Shown here piece by piece: positions 8,040 to 19,990 of a stretch of 64,000 nucleotides of DNA. Every line of letters begins with the position of its first letter. The stretch's first letter is position 1. The position numbers and the translations under genes are program-made. The stretch comes from CAVRXQ01 sp963838845 (lineage in GTDB: Bacteria; Actinomycetota; Acidimicrobiia; Acidimicrobiales; Bog-793), in NCBI GenBank assembly GCA_963838845.1, contig CAWISR010000003.1:434001-498000 (forward strand), written 5' to 3'. The notes beneath the pieces are model-generated. The model was not told the origin of the DNA, searched no databases, and saw only the letters and a program-made list of their open reading frames with translations.

Positions 8040-8656
8040 GCGGGAACCGACGCCTCGCCGACCAGCCAGACGATCAGAACCCTGAGGGCGAGGCGCAGGA
8101 GACGCTCGGCGGGACCGCCGAGGACGAGGTCGCGAAATCAGAGGTGAGCGAGTCGACCGGACGCGAAGGGGAGCGCGTACCGGTCGATCCGGTGGCCGCG
8201 CAGCGCGATGAGTACCGCGAGATGTTGCAACGTCTGCAGGCCGAGTTCGAGAACTACCGTAAGCGGACGATCCGTCAGCAGACGGACCTGTTGCAGCGGG
8301 CCTCGGAAGGTCTCATCGAAAAGCTGCTTCCGGTCCTCGACGCGCTCGACCTCGCCCTCGCGCACTCCGAGAACGACGGGGCCGATGGTGATCAGCTGAA
8401 AAAGGCGCTCACACAGATCGACGCCTTGATGCGCAAGGTCCTCGCACAAGAAGGGCTCGAGCGGATCGACGAATCCGGCGTCGCGTTCGACACGGCGATT
8501 CACGACGCGGTGGCCCACGTCCCCGCCGAATCCCCCGAGGAGGATGAGGGAACGACGGGGAAGGTCGATCATGGACGCGTGATCGAGGTCATGCGCGCCG
8601 GTTATCGGTTGCACGGACGCGTCCTGCGTCCGGCGATGGTGAAAGTGGAGGGCTGA
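8036..8656 (+). CDS. grpE: Nucleotide exchange factor GrpE
   Basis: The 206-residue protein releases ADP from DnaK. The first 55 residues are acidic and disordered. A coiled-coil segment follows (REMLQRLQAEFENYRKRTIRQQTD) and then the compact beta domain ending in VIEVMRAGYRLHGRVLRPAMVKV, the family C-terminal signature. The start overlaps the dnaK stop (ATGA), indicating translational coupling. Confidence 0.97.
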   Translation: MSGNRRLADQPDDQNPEGEAQETLGGTAEDEVAKSEVSESTGREGERVPVDPVAAQRDEYREMLQRLQAEFENYRKRTIRQQTDLLQRASEGLIEKLLPVLDALDLALAHSENDGADGDQLKKALTQIDALMRKVLAQEGLERIDESGVAFDTAIHDAVAHVPAESPEEDEGTTGKVDHGRVIEVMRAGYRLHGRVLRPAMVKVEG

Positions 8657-8663
8657 GGCCCGC

Positions 8664-9761
8664 GTGACCGCGCAACGTGAATGGTTCGAAACTGATTACT
8701 ACAAGGTGCTCGGCGTCAAGCCTGAAGCGACCGAAAAGGACATCACGCGCGCATATCGCAAACTTGCGAAGCAGTACCACCCTGACGCGCACCCCGGTTC
8801 CGAGGATCGCTTCAAGGAGATCTCCGCGGCCTACGACGTGCTGGGTGACGCGGAGAAGCGCAAGGAGTACGACGAAGTTCGCAGGCTGGGTGCCGCGGGT
8901 CCGGGATTTGGACGAGCGGGCGCGGGCGGATTCAACTTCAACATCGACGACCTCTCGGATTTGTTTGGCGGGATCTTCCGCTCCGGGAACTCGGGCAGGC
9001 GATCGTCGACCGTGTTCGGTCCGCGTCGCGGCGACGACGTCGAAGCCGAGCTCCACCTGTCGTTCGAAGACGCGATCGAAGGCGTCGTCACGACCGTGAA
9101 CGTGACGACGAGGGTCGCCTGCCACACCTGCGGGGGGAGCGGGTCGCGTCCCGGAACAAGCCCGATCGTCTGTCCGCGCTGTGGCGGGTCGGGGGTGATC
9201 AACGACAATCAGGGGCTCTTTTCGCTGTCGACCACCTGCCCGGAATGCGGAGGGCGGGGCACGAAGATCGTCGACCCGTGCCCGACCTGTTTCGGCACGG
9301 GCTACGAGCGCCGTGAGCGCAAGGTGAACGTCCGCGTGCCCGCAGGTGTCGAAGACGGAAAGCGGATCCGTGTGAAAGGGCGCGGCGAGCCCGGCCAAGA
9401 GGGCGGGCCGCCCGGCGACCTCTATGTCATCTTGCACGTCGCACCACACCGTCTCTTTGGTCGACGCGGTCGCAACCTCACGCTGACGGTCCCGGTCACG
9501 TACCCGGAGGCCGCGCTCGGAGCGACGATCACCGTGCCGACACTGAACAAGCCGGTGTCGTTGAAGATCCCGCCGGGCACGAAGAACGGCCAGACGCTGC
9601 GCGTGCGCGGCAAGGGCATCCATCAGGGCTCGCAAGTCGGCGACCTCCTCGTCAGCATCGAGGTCCTCGTGCCGAACGAGCTTTCCGAACAAGAGCGCAA
9701 GGCGATCGAGGCACTGCAGAAAGCGACCGCCTCCTCGCCGCGTACCTACCTAGGGGTCTGA
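8664..9761 (+). CDS. dnaJ: Chaperone protein DnaJ
   Basis: The 365-residue co-chaperone stimulates DnaK ATPase. It has the J domain (residues 11-70) with HPD at 39-41, a Gly/Phe-rich stretch (residues 75-100), four zinc-finger repeats of the CxxCxGxG type (CHTCGGSG, CPRCGGSG, CPECGGRG, CPTCFGTG), and the C-terminal substrate-binding domains. The GTG start at 8664 lies 7 nt after grpE. With all four zinc repeats it is a full type I DnaJ. Confidence 0.97.
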   Translation: MTAQREWFETDYYKVLGVKPEATEKDITRAYRKLAKQYHPDAHPGSEDRFKEISAAYDVLGDAEKRKEYDEVRRLGAAGPGFGRAGAGGFNFNIDDLSDLFGGIFRSGNSGRRSSTVFGPRRGDDVEAELHLSFEDAIEGVVTTVNVTTRVACHTCGGSGSRPGTSPIVCPRCGGSGVINDNQGLFSLSTTCPECGGRGTKIVDPCPTCFGTGYERRERKVNVRVPAGVEDGKRIRVKGRGEPGQEGGPPGDLYVILHVAPHRLFGRRGRNLTLTVPVTYPEAALGATITVPTLNKPVSLKIPPGTKNGQTLRVRGKGIHQGSQVGDLLVSIEVLVPNELSEQERKAIEALQKATASSPRTYLGV

Positions 9762-9763
9762 CG

Positions 9764-10167
9764 GTGGCACGTCGCACCGCGCCTCAGAGCGGTCCCCGAG
9801 CGCTCTACGTCATCTCGATTGCCGCCGAGCTCGCCGGCGTGCACCCTCAGACGTTGCGGATCTACGAGCGCAAGGGTCTGCTCGACCCCGAGCGTACGGG
9901 TGGAGGCAGCAGGCGCTACTCCGACGAGGACATCGCGCAGCTGCGTCGAATCGGTGCGCTCACCGCGGCGGGGGTGAGTCTCGAGGGCGTCCGGCGCATC
10001 CTCGCACTTGAGGAGGAATTGGACGCCTTGAAGGCGGAGCTCGATGCCGTGCGCGTCGCTGCTGACGAGGCGGTGCGGCGCGCCCACCGCCAGTACCGGC
10101 GCGAGATCGTGCCTGTACTCCCTGCCCAGCCGCCCGCGGCTTTCCGCACACGCATTCGGAGACCGTG

Positions 10168-10168
<1 letters not shown>
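9764..10168 (+). CDS. hspR: Heat-shock repressor HspR (MerR family)
   Basis: The 134-residue protein has a MerR winged helix at about residues 16-85 (YVISIAAELAGVHPQTLRIYERKGLL, then SRRYSDEDIAQLRRI), followed by a coiled coil (ILALEEELDALKAELDAV) and a basic tail. Its place between dnaJ and clpB identifies it as HspR, the repressor that binds HAIR elements with DnaK as co-repressor. A HAIR-like site precedes dnaK. The start is GTG at 9764, and the stop overlaps the clpB start. Confidence 0.95.
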
Positions 10169-12657
<2,489 letters not shown>

Positions 12658-12741
12658 CTGTCGAGAATAGGAAACTCCCCGCGTGAACGTGCCGCGCTCG
12701 GAGAGGATCACGATTGATCTTGCGCAATTGGAGGTTCGGTG

Positions 12742-13338
12742 ATGGCCGACGCGCTGCGGCGTTCAGTTGTTTTTCCCCGCGAAGTGGTGAGCGCGGCCTC
12801 GATGCCGCTTGGTGCGGGCATCTTTGCCGAATGTGCCGTTGCAGTTGCCGGGATCGACGAATCGGATCGCGTCGTTGACGTCGGTTGCGGTCCGGGGACC
12901 ACGTCGCGCGCTGCGGCGCGGCGCGGCGCGGTGGTGTTCGGTGTCGACCCGACCCCGATCATGCTCACGTTCGCGCGGTGGTACACCAAGGAACCACTAC
13001 GCGCCCGAATCACGTGGCTCGAAGGTCTCGCCGAGGCGATCCCGCTCGGTGACGGCGAGGCGACGGCGGTGATCGCGACCCGCGCCGCTCATCACTTCGA
13101 TGACCCGAGCGCGGCTTTCGAAGAGATGCGACGCGTGCTTTCCGCGGGTGGGCGGGTCGTGATCGTCGAACGAGCGGTTCGTTCAAGGACCCGCGGCCGA
13201 CGCGGCCATGGATTCACCCCGGAATTCGCGAGCAACATGGCGGCCGAGCTCGAAGCGTCCGGTTTCGATCAAGTGGAGGTGGAAACACGACCTTCGCGTC
13301 GGAGCGCGCTTGTCGTTCTGAGCGCTGTTCGGATGTGA
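12742..13338 (+). CDS. Class I SAM-dependent methyltransferase
   Basis: The 198-residue protein has motif I VVDVGCGPGTTSRAA near residue 45, the acidic residue at GVDPT, and later motifs of the Methyltransf_11/25 type (AVIATRAAHHFDDPSAAFEEMRRVLSAGGRVVIVER). GGAGG at 12730-12734 fixes the ATG at 12742. The substrate is unknown. It follows clpB after an 84-bp gap and is probably a separate unit. Confidence 0.85.
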   Translation: MADALRRSVVFPREVVSAASMPLGAGIFAECAVAVAGIDESDRVVDVGCGPGTTSRAAARRGAVVFGVDPTPIMLTFARWYTKEPLRARITWLEGLAEAIPLGDGEATAVIATRAAHHFDDPSAAFEEMRRVLSAGGRVVIVERAVRSRTRGRRGHGFTPEFASNMAAELEASGFDQVEVETRPSRRSALVVLSAVRM

Positions 13339-13378
13339 CCGATCACGACCACGACGATCAGCGCGCCGCGATGGCCGG

Positions 13379-13603
13379 TCAGCGGCCGAACTTGATGCGA
13401 GCGAACTTGAAGCGCCTGCCCGCGACGGCGGTTACCGCGGGGACGATCGCGAGCCAGATCGCGATGGTGCAGATCATGGACGTCACGTAGCCGAAAGGCT
13501 TGATGCCGACGTCGCTTGCGACGGCGCCGGCGAAGAGCATCAAGAACCACGCACTGACGAAAAAGAGCAGACCAGCCGTCGGGAGCTTCAGGAATCCGAA
13601 CAC
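13379..13603 (-). CDS. Small two-helix membrane protein
   Basis: The 74-residue protein has two hydrophobic segments, at about residues 11-30 and 40-62, and a basic C-terminus (GRRFKFARIKFGR). The GTG start at 13603 is preceded by GGAGG on the minus strand. No family is recognised. It lies between the methyltransferase, with which it converges, and purA, from which it diverges. Confidence 0.7.
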   Translation of the reverse strand: MFGFLKLPTAGLLFFVSAWFLMLFAGAVASDVGIKPFGYVTSMICTIAIWLAIVPAVTAVAGRRFKFARIKFGR

Positions 13604-13773
13604 CGTCGCCTCCAGTCTCGAGTTCGCCGCGTCGCGCCGTCACCTTCGGCGCGAGACCAAATCGAAACACGACTTCCCTCAGGCTGCCAGGTCTGCTCCT
13701 CACCGAGCGCGGCGAACCCGGGAGCCGGAAGGCACCCTGGGTAGGATCGGGCCGGTCGAGCGAAGGGAGTCGG

Positions 13774-15054
13774 GTGCCCGCGACCGTCGTGGTCGGGACG
13801 CAGTGGGGTGACGAGGGGAAGGGGAAACTCACCGATCTCCTCGCGAGGGACATGCGGCTCGTCGTGCGCTACCAAGGCGGCCACAACGCCGGCCACACGA
13901 TCGTTGTCGGCGGTGAGACCTTCGCGCTGCAGCTCGTGCCGAGTGGAGTCTTCTACCCCGACACTGTTCCGGTGATCGGCAACGGCGTTGTCGTCGACCC
14001 TGCCGTCTTGCTGGAGGAGTGCGAGTCGCTCGAGGCACGCGGCATCGACACTTCGCGGCTCGTCGTGTCCGGCAACGCGCACCTGATCATGCCGTACCAC
14101 TACGAGATCGACCGGGCGACGGAGCGGTCTCTCGGCAGGAACAAGCTTGGGACGACGAAACGCGGCATCGGCCCGGCGTACGCCGACAAGGCGGCGCGCA
14201 TTGGCCTTCGAGTGCAGGACCTGTTGGACGAGAAGATCTTCTGCCAGAAGCTTGACGTCGTCCTCCGTGAGAAGAACGCCATTCTGACGAAGGTTTTCAA
14301 CCGGCTGCCGGTCGACGAACGCGATATCACGATGCGCTACCTCGGTGAGATCGCACCACGTCTCGCGCCGAAGATCGGCGACACCGTGGCGCTCGTCCAC
14401 GAGTCGCTCGAGGCGGGAGAGAACATCATGCTCGAGGGTGCGCAGGCGACCTTCCTCGACCTCGATCACGGCACCTACCCGTTCGTCACGTCGTCGAACC
14501 CAACCGCCGGGGGAGCGTGCGTCGGAAGCGGTGTCGGGCCGCGCGACATCGACCGGGTCGTCGGCATCGCGAAGGCGTACATCACCCGCGTCGGCGCGGG
14601 TCCGTTCCCGACCGAGGTTGACGGAAAGGTCGCGGACGTCCTCGTCGACCGCGGCCGCGAGTACGGGACAAACACTGGACGGCGTCGGCGGCCCGGTTGG
14701 CTCGACCTCGTCATGCTCCGACACGCGGTGCGCCTGAACTCGATCTCAGAGATCGCCCTCACGAAGCTTGACGTCCTCTCGGCGCTCGAGCAGGTGAAGT
14801 TGTGCGTCGCCTATGAGTACGACAACGAGCGGTTGGCCCGGGTTCCGTACCACCAATCGATCCTTCACCGGGTGCGCCCGGTCTACGCCGAGGTTCCCGG
14901 TTGGCAGTCCGATCTCGCCGACGTCACGAATGTCGACGACCTTCCGACGCAGGCGCGCGCGTATATCGAGATGATCGCCGAGCACGCCGGGGTGCCGGTG
15001 ACGTACGTCGGTGTCGGGCCTGAGCGGGATCAGTACGTCCACATCACCGCATGA
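13774..15054 (+). CDS. purA: Adenylosuccinate synthetase
   Basis: The 426-residue enzyme joins IMP and aspartate using GTP in AMP synthesis. The GTP-binding GDEGKGK is at residues 12-18, followed by VVRYQGGHNAGHT and LGTTKRGIGPAYADKA. The GTG start at 13774 has GAAGGGAG upstream. A TAGGAT -10-like box lies at 13742-13747. It is the first gene of a tight plus-strand operon purA-D-B-C-S-Q in which each gene overlaps the next by about 4 nt. Confidence 0.98.
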   Translation: MPATVVVGTQWGDEGKGKLTDLLARDMRLVVRYQGGHNAGHTIVVGGETFALQLVPSGVFYPDTVPVIGNGVVVDPAVLLEECESLEARGIDTSRLVVSGNAHLIMPYHYEIDRATERSLGRNKLGTTKRGIGPAYADKAARIGLRVQDLLDEKIFCQKLDVVLREKNAILTKVFNRLPVDERDITMRYLGEIAPRLAPKIGDTVALVHESLEAGENIMLEGAQATFLDLDHGTYPFVTSSNPTAGGACVGSGVGPRDIDRVVGIAKAYITRVGAGPFPTEVDGKVADVLVDRGREYGTNTGRRRRPGWLDLVMLRHAVRLNSISEIALTKLDVLSALEQVKLCVAYEYDNERLARVPYHQSILHRVRPVYAEVPGWQSDLADVTNVDDLPTQARAYIEMIAEHAGVPVTYVGVGPERDQYVHITA

Positions 15055-16319
15055 GGGTTCTCGTCGTCGGGTCGGGAGCGCGGGAGCACGCGCTCGCTCT
15101 GACCTGCGCCCGCAGCGCTGACGTCATCGTCGCGCCGGGGCGCGGTGCGATGCGCAAACACCTTGACAACGGTCACACGATCGAAACGTCGATCGCACCT
15201 GTCGAGGAGATCGCGGCGGATCTCGTCGTCATCGGACCGGAGGCACCGCTCGTCGAAGGGCTCGCCGACCGGTTGCGCGCACGGGGGCGGACCGTCCTTG
15301 GGCCTGGGCGGGAAGGAGCGCGCCTCGAGGGGTCGAAGGTGTTCACAAAAGAGCTCTGCGCTGCGGCGGACATTCCGACCGCCGCGTTCGCAATTTTCGA
15401 TCGACTCGACGATGCGGTTGCCCACCTTCGTCAATCGTCCGGTCCGTACGTCATCAAGGCCGACGGACTTGCAGGCGGAAAGGGCGTGCTCGTCACTGAC
15501 GACCTTGCTGCGGCAGAGCGCGATATGCAAGGCAAGCTCTACGGGGTCGCGTTCGGCGAAGCTGGCCGTCGCGTCCTGATTGAAGAGGCGCTCGCCGGCA
15601 TGGAGCTCTCGCTGCTCGCGCTTTGCGACGGCCGTCGCGCGGTCCCACTGCCGGTGGCGCGCGACTACAAGCGGGTCGGCGACGGAGACGAGGGACCGAA
15701 CACCGGTGGAATGGGGGCGCTCTCACCCGTTCCTCGGGTGGCAGAAGCCGTCGTTTCCGAGGCGATGGACCGGATCGTCGAGCCAACGCTCGCTGAGCTC
15801 GCGCGTCGTGGCGTCGAGTACCGCGGAGTCCTCTACGCAGGTCTCATGCTCACCGACGATGGCGTGAAGCTCATCGAGTTCAACGTGCGTTTCGGTGACC
15901 CTGAGGCAGAGGTCATCCTTCCGCGTATCGATGGCGATGTCGCGGAGCTTCTTCTTGCAACAGCGAGCGGGCATGTGCCGGCGACGGTTCCCGTCTCCGA
16001 CGCCGCGGCGGTATGTGTCGTCGTCGCCGCGCCGGGTTACCCCGCGTCGCCCCGTACGGGTGAGGTGGTCGGAGGTGTCGACGCCGCGGACGATGTCGAA
16101 GGTGTGACCGTCTTCCACGCCGGCACCAGGCGTGACCCCGACGGCATGCTGCGCAGCGCGGGCGGACGCGTCCTTGCCGTCACCGGCTGCGCGCCGACAC
16201 TCGACTCTGCCCGCACCCGGGCGTACGACGCCGTGGCGCGGATCCGCTTTCCCGGCGCGACCTACCGACGGGACATCGCGCAGGACGCGATGTCCGCTGA
16301 AGTGGGGACGGCTCGATGA
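15051..16319 (+). CDS. purD: Phosphoribosylamine-glycine ligase (GAR synthetase)
   Basis: The 422-residue ATP-grasp enzyme makes GAR from phosphoribosylamine and glycine. It begins RVLVVGSGAREHALA. It shows VIKADGLAGGKGV and the family signature GPNTGGMGA near residue 220, then LIEFNVRFGDPEAEVILPR with metal-binding residues. It starts at ATGA overlapping purA and ends overlapping purB. Confidence 0.98.
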   Translation: MRVLVVGSGAREHALALTCARSADVIVAPGRGAMRKHLDNGHTIETSIAPVEEIAADLVVIGPEAPLVEGLADRLRARGRTVLGPGREGARLEGSKVFTKELCAAADIPTAAFAIFDRLDDAVAHLRQSSGPYVIKADGLAGGKGVLVTDDLAAAERDMQGKLYGVAFGEAGRRVLIEEALAGMELSLLALCDGRRAVPLPVARDYKRVGDGDEGPNTGGMGALSPVPRVAEAVVSEAMDRIVEPTLAELARRGVEYRGVLYAGLMLTDDGVKLIEFNVRFGDPEAEVILPRIDGDVAELLLATASGHVPATVPVSDAAAVCVVVAAPGYPASPRTGEVVGGVDAADDVEGVTVFHAGTRRDPDGMLRSAGGRVLAVTGCAPTLDSARTRAYDAVARIRFPGATYRRDIAQDAMSAEVGTAR

Positions 16320-17644
16320 TCGATCGGTACGCGCTTCCAGAAATGGCGGAGCTCTTCACCGAAGAGGCACGTCTCGCTCTGTGGCTGGAAATCGAGCTCT
16401 TGTCCGTTGAGGCGTGGGCGAAGCTCGGTGTCGCCCCGGCGGACGCCGCGAGACAGGCGCGCCGCGCCGCTCCGGTTGTCGACGTGGCCTTCGTCGCGAA
16501 GGTTGCCGACCGTGAGAAGGTGACCGAGCACGATGTCGCGGCGTTCGTCGACGTCGTTCAGGACGCGATCGGTCCGCCCGCGTCGTCGTGGGTCCACTAT
16601 GGACTCACATCGTCCGATGTCGTCGACACCGCGCTGTCGGCGACGCTGCGCCGCGCCGGGGAGCTCATGCTGCGACAAAGCCGCGATTTCATCGCGGCGC
16701 TCGCGCGACGAGCAGAGGAGTTTTCGGCGGTCCCGACCGTCGGTCGAACGCACGGGATGTGGGCCGAGCCCACGACATTCGGGGCGAAACTCGCGCTTTT
16801 CGGGCTGCAAGCGTTGCGGGATCGGCGTCGTCTCGAAGACGCGGTCGAGGCGATCTCGGTCGGGAAATTGTCCGGCGCGGTCGGCACCTACTCGAACGTC
16901 GACCCGACTGTCGAGGCGTACGTCTGTGCGGCGCTTGGCCTTGTGCCGACACCGGCGAGCCAGGTCATTGCCCGCGATCGGCACGCCCAGCTGCTCTACG
17001 CGATCGCCGCCATCGGGACGACGCTCGAATCGGTCGCCACCGAGATTCGTCACCTCCAGCGCAGCGAGGTCGGAGAGGTCGAAGAACCGTTCGGAGCGGG
17101 TCAGAAGGGCTCGTCGGCAATGCCGCACAAGCGCAACCCGATCGTCTCCGAGCGATTGGTCGGGCTTGCCCGCGTGCTGCGCGGCTATCTCGTCACCGGT
17201 CTCGAGGACGTCGCCCTGTGGCACGAACGTGACATCTCGCACAGCTCCGCCGAGCGCGTGATACTCCCCGACGCTGTCCAGCTCGGCTACTACGCACTGG
17301 TCAGGGCGACGCGCCTCATCGATGGACTCGTCGTACATGAAGACAAGATGCGCGAGAACCTCGTCGAAGGGACAAAGGGGCTCGTCTTTTCCCAGTCGGT
17401 TCTGCTCGCGCTCATTGGCGCGGGTTTGGAACGCGATGTCGCCTATCGAATCGTCCAGAAGGCGGCTCGCCACTCAAGCGAGTCCGGACGTTCCTTCCGG
17501 TTGGTGCTCGAAGACGACGACGACTTGGCGCGCGCAGTCGGCAAGGACCAGGTTCAAGAGCTGCTCGACGAGGCGTTCGATCTGGATCGCACTCTTGGGC
17601 ATGCGAGACGAGGGCTCGACGCGTTGGAGGAGGCGCTGAAGTGA
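16316..17644 (+). CDS. purB: Adenylosuccinate lyase
   Basis: The 442-residue enzyme cleaves SAICAR and adenylosuccinate, releasing fumarate. The fumarase/lyase signature SSAMPHKRNP is present, with the flexible catalytic loop serine in KGSSAMPHKRNP. Other marks are WVHYGLTSSDVVDTAL and VGRTHGMWAEPTTFG with the catalytic His. It overlaps purD and purC. Confidence 0.98.
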   Translation: MIDRYALPEMAELFTEEARLALWLEIELLSVEAWAKLGVAPADAARQARRAAPVVDVAFVAKVADREKVTEHDVAAFVDVVQDAIGPPASSWVHYGLTSSDVVDTALSATLRRAGELMLRQSRDFIAALARRAEEFSAVPTVGRTHGMWAEPTTFGAKLALFGLQALRDRRRLEDAVEAISVGKLSGAVGTYSNVDPTVEAYVCAALGLVPTPASQVIARDRHAQLLYAIAAIGTTLESVATEIRHLQRSEVGEVEEPFGAGQKGSSAMPHKRNPIVSERLVGLARVLRGYLVTGLEDVALWHERDISHSSAERVILPDAVQLGYYALVRATRLIDGLVVHEDKMRENLVEGTKGLVFSQSVLLALIGAGLERDVAYRIVQKAARHSSESGRSFRLVLEDDDDLARAVGKDQVQELLDEAFDLDRTLGHARRGLDALEEALK

Positions 17645-18525
17645 TGTTGCCGCACGTCTATACCGGCAAGGTCCGCGACGTATACGACGCCGGGTCCGAT
17701 TTGTTGTTGATGGTGGCATCGGACCGCGTCTCCGCCTTCGACCACGTCTTTTCGACGCCGATCCCGAACAAAGGGCGAGTGTTGACAGCGATGACGAGCT
17801 TTTGGAGCGAAAAGGTGTCCTCGATCACTCCGACGCACCTCGTCTCGACCGACCCGGGCAGGTTCCCAGAAGGCGCCGCCGCGATCGCCGATGTCGCCGG
17901 ACGGGCGATGCTCGTCCGGCGCGCCGAGATGCTCCCGATCGAATGCATCGTCCGCGGTTACCTTGCCGGTTCGGCGTGGAAGGAGTACCGCGCCGATCAG
18001 ACGGTGCACGGCACGCCCCTCCCCGCCGGTCTCGCCGAGGCGACGCGTCTCGACGAACCGATCTTCACACCTTCGACGAAGGCGACGACCGGCCACGACG
18101 AGAACATCTCGTTCGAGCGGGCTGTCGATCTCCTCGGGAAGGAAGTGGCCGACCAGGCGCGGGAGATCTCGCTCGGGGCCTACCTCGCCGCTCGAGACCT
18201 CGCCGCCGCACGCGGCATCATCGTCGCCGATACGAAGTTCGAACTCGGCTTCATTGACGGTGTGCTTTCGATCTGCGACGAAATCGTGACGCCCGACTCG
18301 TCGCGGTTCTGGTCGGTCGAAACCTGGCACGAAGGCGCGACCCCGCCTTCGTTCGACAAGCAGCCCTTGCGTGACTGGGCGGCGTCAACCGGTTGGGATA
18401 TGGAGTCAGCCCCCCCACAGATCCCCGACGACATCGCGAAGGAGACGAGCACGCGCTACGTCGCGGCCTACGAGATGGTGACCGGGCGTCGATTCGCAGA
18501 CTGGTGGGGAGCAGGGCCGGCGTGA
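17641..18525 (+). CDS. purC: SAICAR synthetase
   Basis: The 294-residue enzyme joins CAIR and aspartate using ATP. The start MLPHVYTGKVRDVYD, then ECIVRGYLAGSAWKEY and ADTKFELGFIDG, are family signatures. Translation may begin at GTG 17641 or ATG 17644; both overlap the purB stop. The protein is nearer the length of the yeast-type enzyme than the 237-residue E. coli form. Confidence 0.98.
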   Translation: MMLPHVYTGKVRDVYDAGSDLLLMVASDRVSAFDHVFSTPIPNKGRVLTAMTSFWSEKVSSITPTHLVSTDPGRFPEGAAAIADVAGRAMLVRRAEMLPIECIVRGYLAGSAWKEYRADQTVHGTPLPAGLAEATRLDEPIFTPSTKATTGHDENISFERAVDLLGKEVADQAREISLGAYLAARDLAAARGIIVADTKFELGFIDGVLSICDEIVTPDSSRFWSVETWHEGATPPSFDKQPLRDWAASTGWDMESAPPQIPDDIAKETSTRYVAAYEMVTGRRFADWWGAGPA

Positions 18526-18785
18526 TCTTTCCGGTTTCGGTCGAAATCCGTGGACTCGACGGTCTCGCCGATCCTGAAGGCCTCGCGATCGAACGGGCGT
18601 TGCCGGCGCTCGGCTTCGGCTCGGTCCACAACGTGCGCGTCGGGCGTGTGATCCGCTTCGAGATCGATGCCACCGACGAGCAATCGGCGCGAGAACGAGC
18701 CGAGGAGCTCTGCGCACGGCTGCTCGCGAATCCAGTCACCGAGCGCGCCGAGGTCCACATCGGCGCACAGTTGGCACCGCGATGA
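18522..18785 (+). CDS. purS: FGAM synthase subunit PurS
   Basis: The 87-residue protein is the small scaffold subunit of the three-part FGAM synthase. It begins at a GTG that overlaps the purC stop (GTGA): VIFPVSVEIRGLDGLADPEG, with the PurS hallmarks GLAIERALPALGF and VRVGRVIRFEID. It precedes purQ with a 4-nt overlap. A longer open frame reaches back into purC but is not coding there. Confidence 0.95.
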   Translation: MIFPVSVEIRGLDGLADPEGLAIERALPALGFGSVHNVRVGRVIRFEIDATDEQSARERAEELCARLLANPVTERAEVHIGAQLAPR

Positions 18786-19480
18786 GCGCCGTCGTCGGTG
18801 TCATCTGCTTCCCCGGGACGAACTGCGAACACGACGTCGCGCAGGCGCTCGCATCGCTCGGGGCGGAGCCGCGAATCATCTTTCACCAGGAACGATCACT
18901 AAAGAGCGTCGATGCCGTCGTGATTCCGGGTGGCTTCGCGCACGGCGACTACTTGCGGCCCGGCGCGATCGCCCGATTCTCCCCCGTTATGGAGGCGATC
19001 TCGGAGTTCGCGATGTCCGGTGGCCCGATCGTCGGGGTGTGCAACGGATTTCAGGTCCTCACCGAGGCCGGGCTCCTTCCGGGTGCCTTAGTCCGCAACA
19101 GCGGATTGCGCTTTCTCTGTCGCGTCGTCGAGTGCGAAGTCGCCTCGGCGCGTTCGGTGCTCACCGGTTTGGCAGCGATGGGCGCGGTGCTTTCGTTGCC
19201 GATCAACCACTACGAGGGCCGCTTCGTATGTGACGATGCGACGCTCGCCGAATTGGAAAGTTCTGGCCGCGTCGTGCTGCGCTATCTCGACAACCCGAAC
19301 GGATCGCTGCACGCGATCGCTGGCATTTCGAACGAAGCGGGCAACGTTGTCGGCGTGATGCCCCATCCCGAGCGTGCCTCGGATCCGCTCGGCGTCGGCA
19401 CGGACGGAACGGTCTTGTGGGCGTCGCTCATCGCCGCAGCGACGTCGCCTCGCGGCGCGCCCACCGCAGTCGCCGGTTAG
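18782..19480 (+). CDS. purQ: FGAM synthase subunit PurQ (glutaminase)
   Basis: The 232-residue class I amidotransferase supplies ammonia to PurL. The nucleophile is Cys87 in GVCNGFQ; the His/Glu pair is in VMPHPERASDP near residue 198. The start VVGVICFPGTNCEHDV is typical. It is the last gene of the purA-Q operon and overlaps the end of the convergent gene at 19477. Confidence 0.97.
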   Translation: MSAVVGVICFPGTNCEHDVAQALASLGAEPRIIFHQERSLKSVDAVVIPGGFAHGDYLRPGAIARFSPVMEAISEFAMSGGPIVGVCNGFQVLTEAGLLPGALVRNSGLRFLCRVVECEVASARSVLTGLAAMGAVLSLPINHYEGRFVCDDATLAELESSGRVVLRYLDNPNGSLHAIAGISNEAGNVVGVMPHPERASDPLGVGTDGTVLWASLIAAATSPRGAPTAVAG

Positions 19481-19896
19481 GCGCTGGCGCCGCGGTGAAT
19501 CCCGGCTCGGCGAAGCACGTCGGCGGGGACACCCGCTTCGCGCCAGGTCGAGTAGTGGATCCCCTTCCGCCGCCCGTACTCGGCGGCCGCAGAGATAAAG
19601 CCGCGCTCGAGGTCCGAGATGTCCTCGGTGTGGTCGTCGGCGCTCAGGCGTTCTTCGATCGACTTGCGCTTTTGGATGAGGTGCAACCGCTGCAGCGCAT
19701 CGGTGTCCTTGAGCCGCGCCTCCACATCGGCGAGCTGCTTGCGCAGCGAATCGGCGCTCGGGCGACGTCCCCTGCGGGGACGGCTGCGCTCGATCGCCTC
19801 GAGGTACCGCCGCACGGCCAGTCCCTGGGCGCGCCCGGCCGCGAGGGCCGCCTTGTGTTCGGACGTCATCTTCGTGCGCTGTCGTTCAGGTGCCAT
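19477..19896 (-). CDS. Conserved actinobacterial hypothetical protein, 139 aa
   Basis: The protein is basic and largely helical: an N-terminal segment KMTSEHKAALAAGRAQGLAVRRYLEAI, an RPRRGRRP patch, then a coiled-coil-like stretch SLRKQLADVEARLKDTDALQRLHLIQKRKSIEERL. A final segment AAEYGRRKGIHYSTWREAGVPADVLRRAGI could be a small helical DNA-binding-like domain. I recall similar unnamed proteins in Actinobacteria but no function. Met10 (19869) is an alternative start. It lies inverted between purQ and purL and overlaps the purQ stop by 4 nt. Confidence 0.75.
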   Translation of the reverse strand: MAPERQRTKMTSEHKAALAAGRAQGLAVRRYLEAIERSRPRRGRRPSADSLRKQLADVEARLKDTDALQRLHLIQKRKSIEERLSADDHTEDISDLERGFISAAAEYGRRKGIHYSTWREAGVPADVLRRAGIHRGASA

Positions 19897-19990
19897 CGGA
19901 ACACTATGGTCCTGATTCCCGCTCCTTGCAATCGCGCTATGGGCATCGGGCGATTTTCTCTATCTCGCGAGAATCAGGAGACGGCGTACG

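Noticed and set aside
13604..13773. Possible purine riboswitch upstream of purA
   Set aside because: No conserved purine-aptamer loops are visible; only a -10-like box and a ribosome binding site.
13588..14724. Minus-strand open frame opposite purA
   Set aside because: Antisense shadow; purA is unambiguous in the plus strand.
16262..17473. Minus-strand open frame opposite purB
   Set aside because: Antisense shadow of a strongly conserved enzyme.
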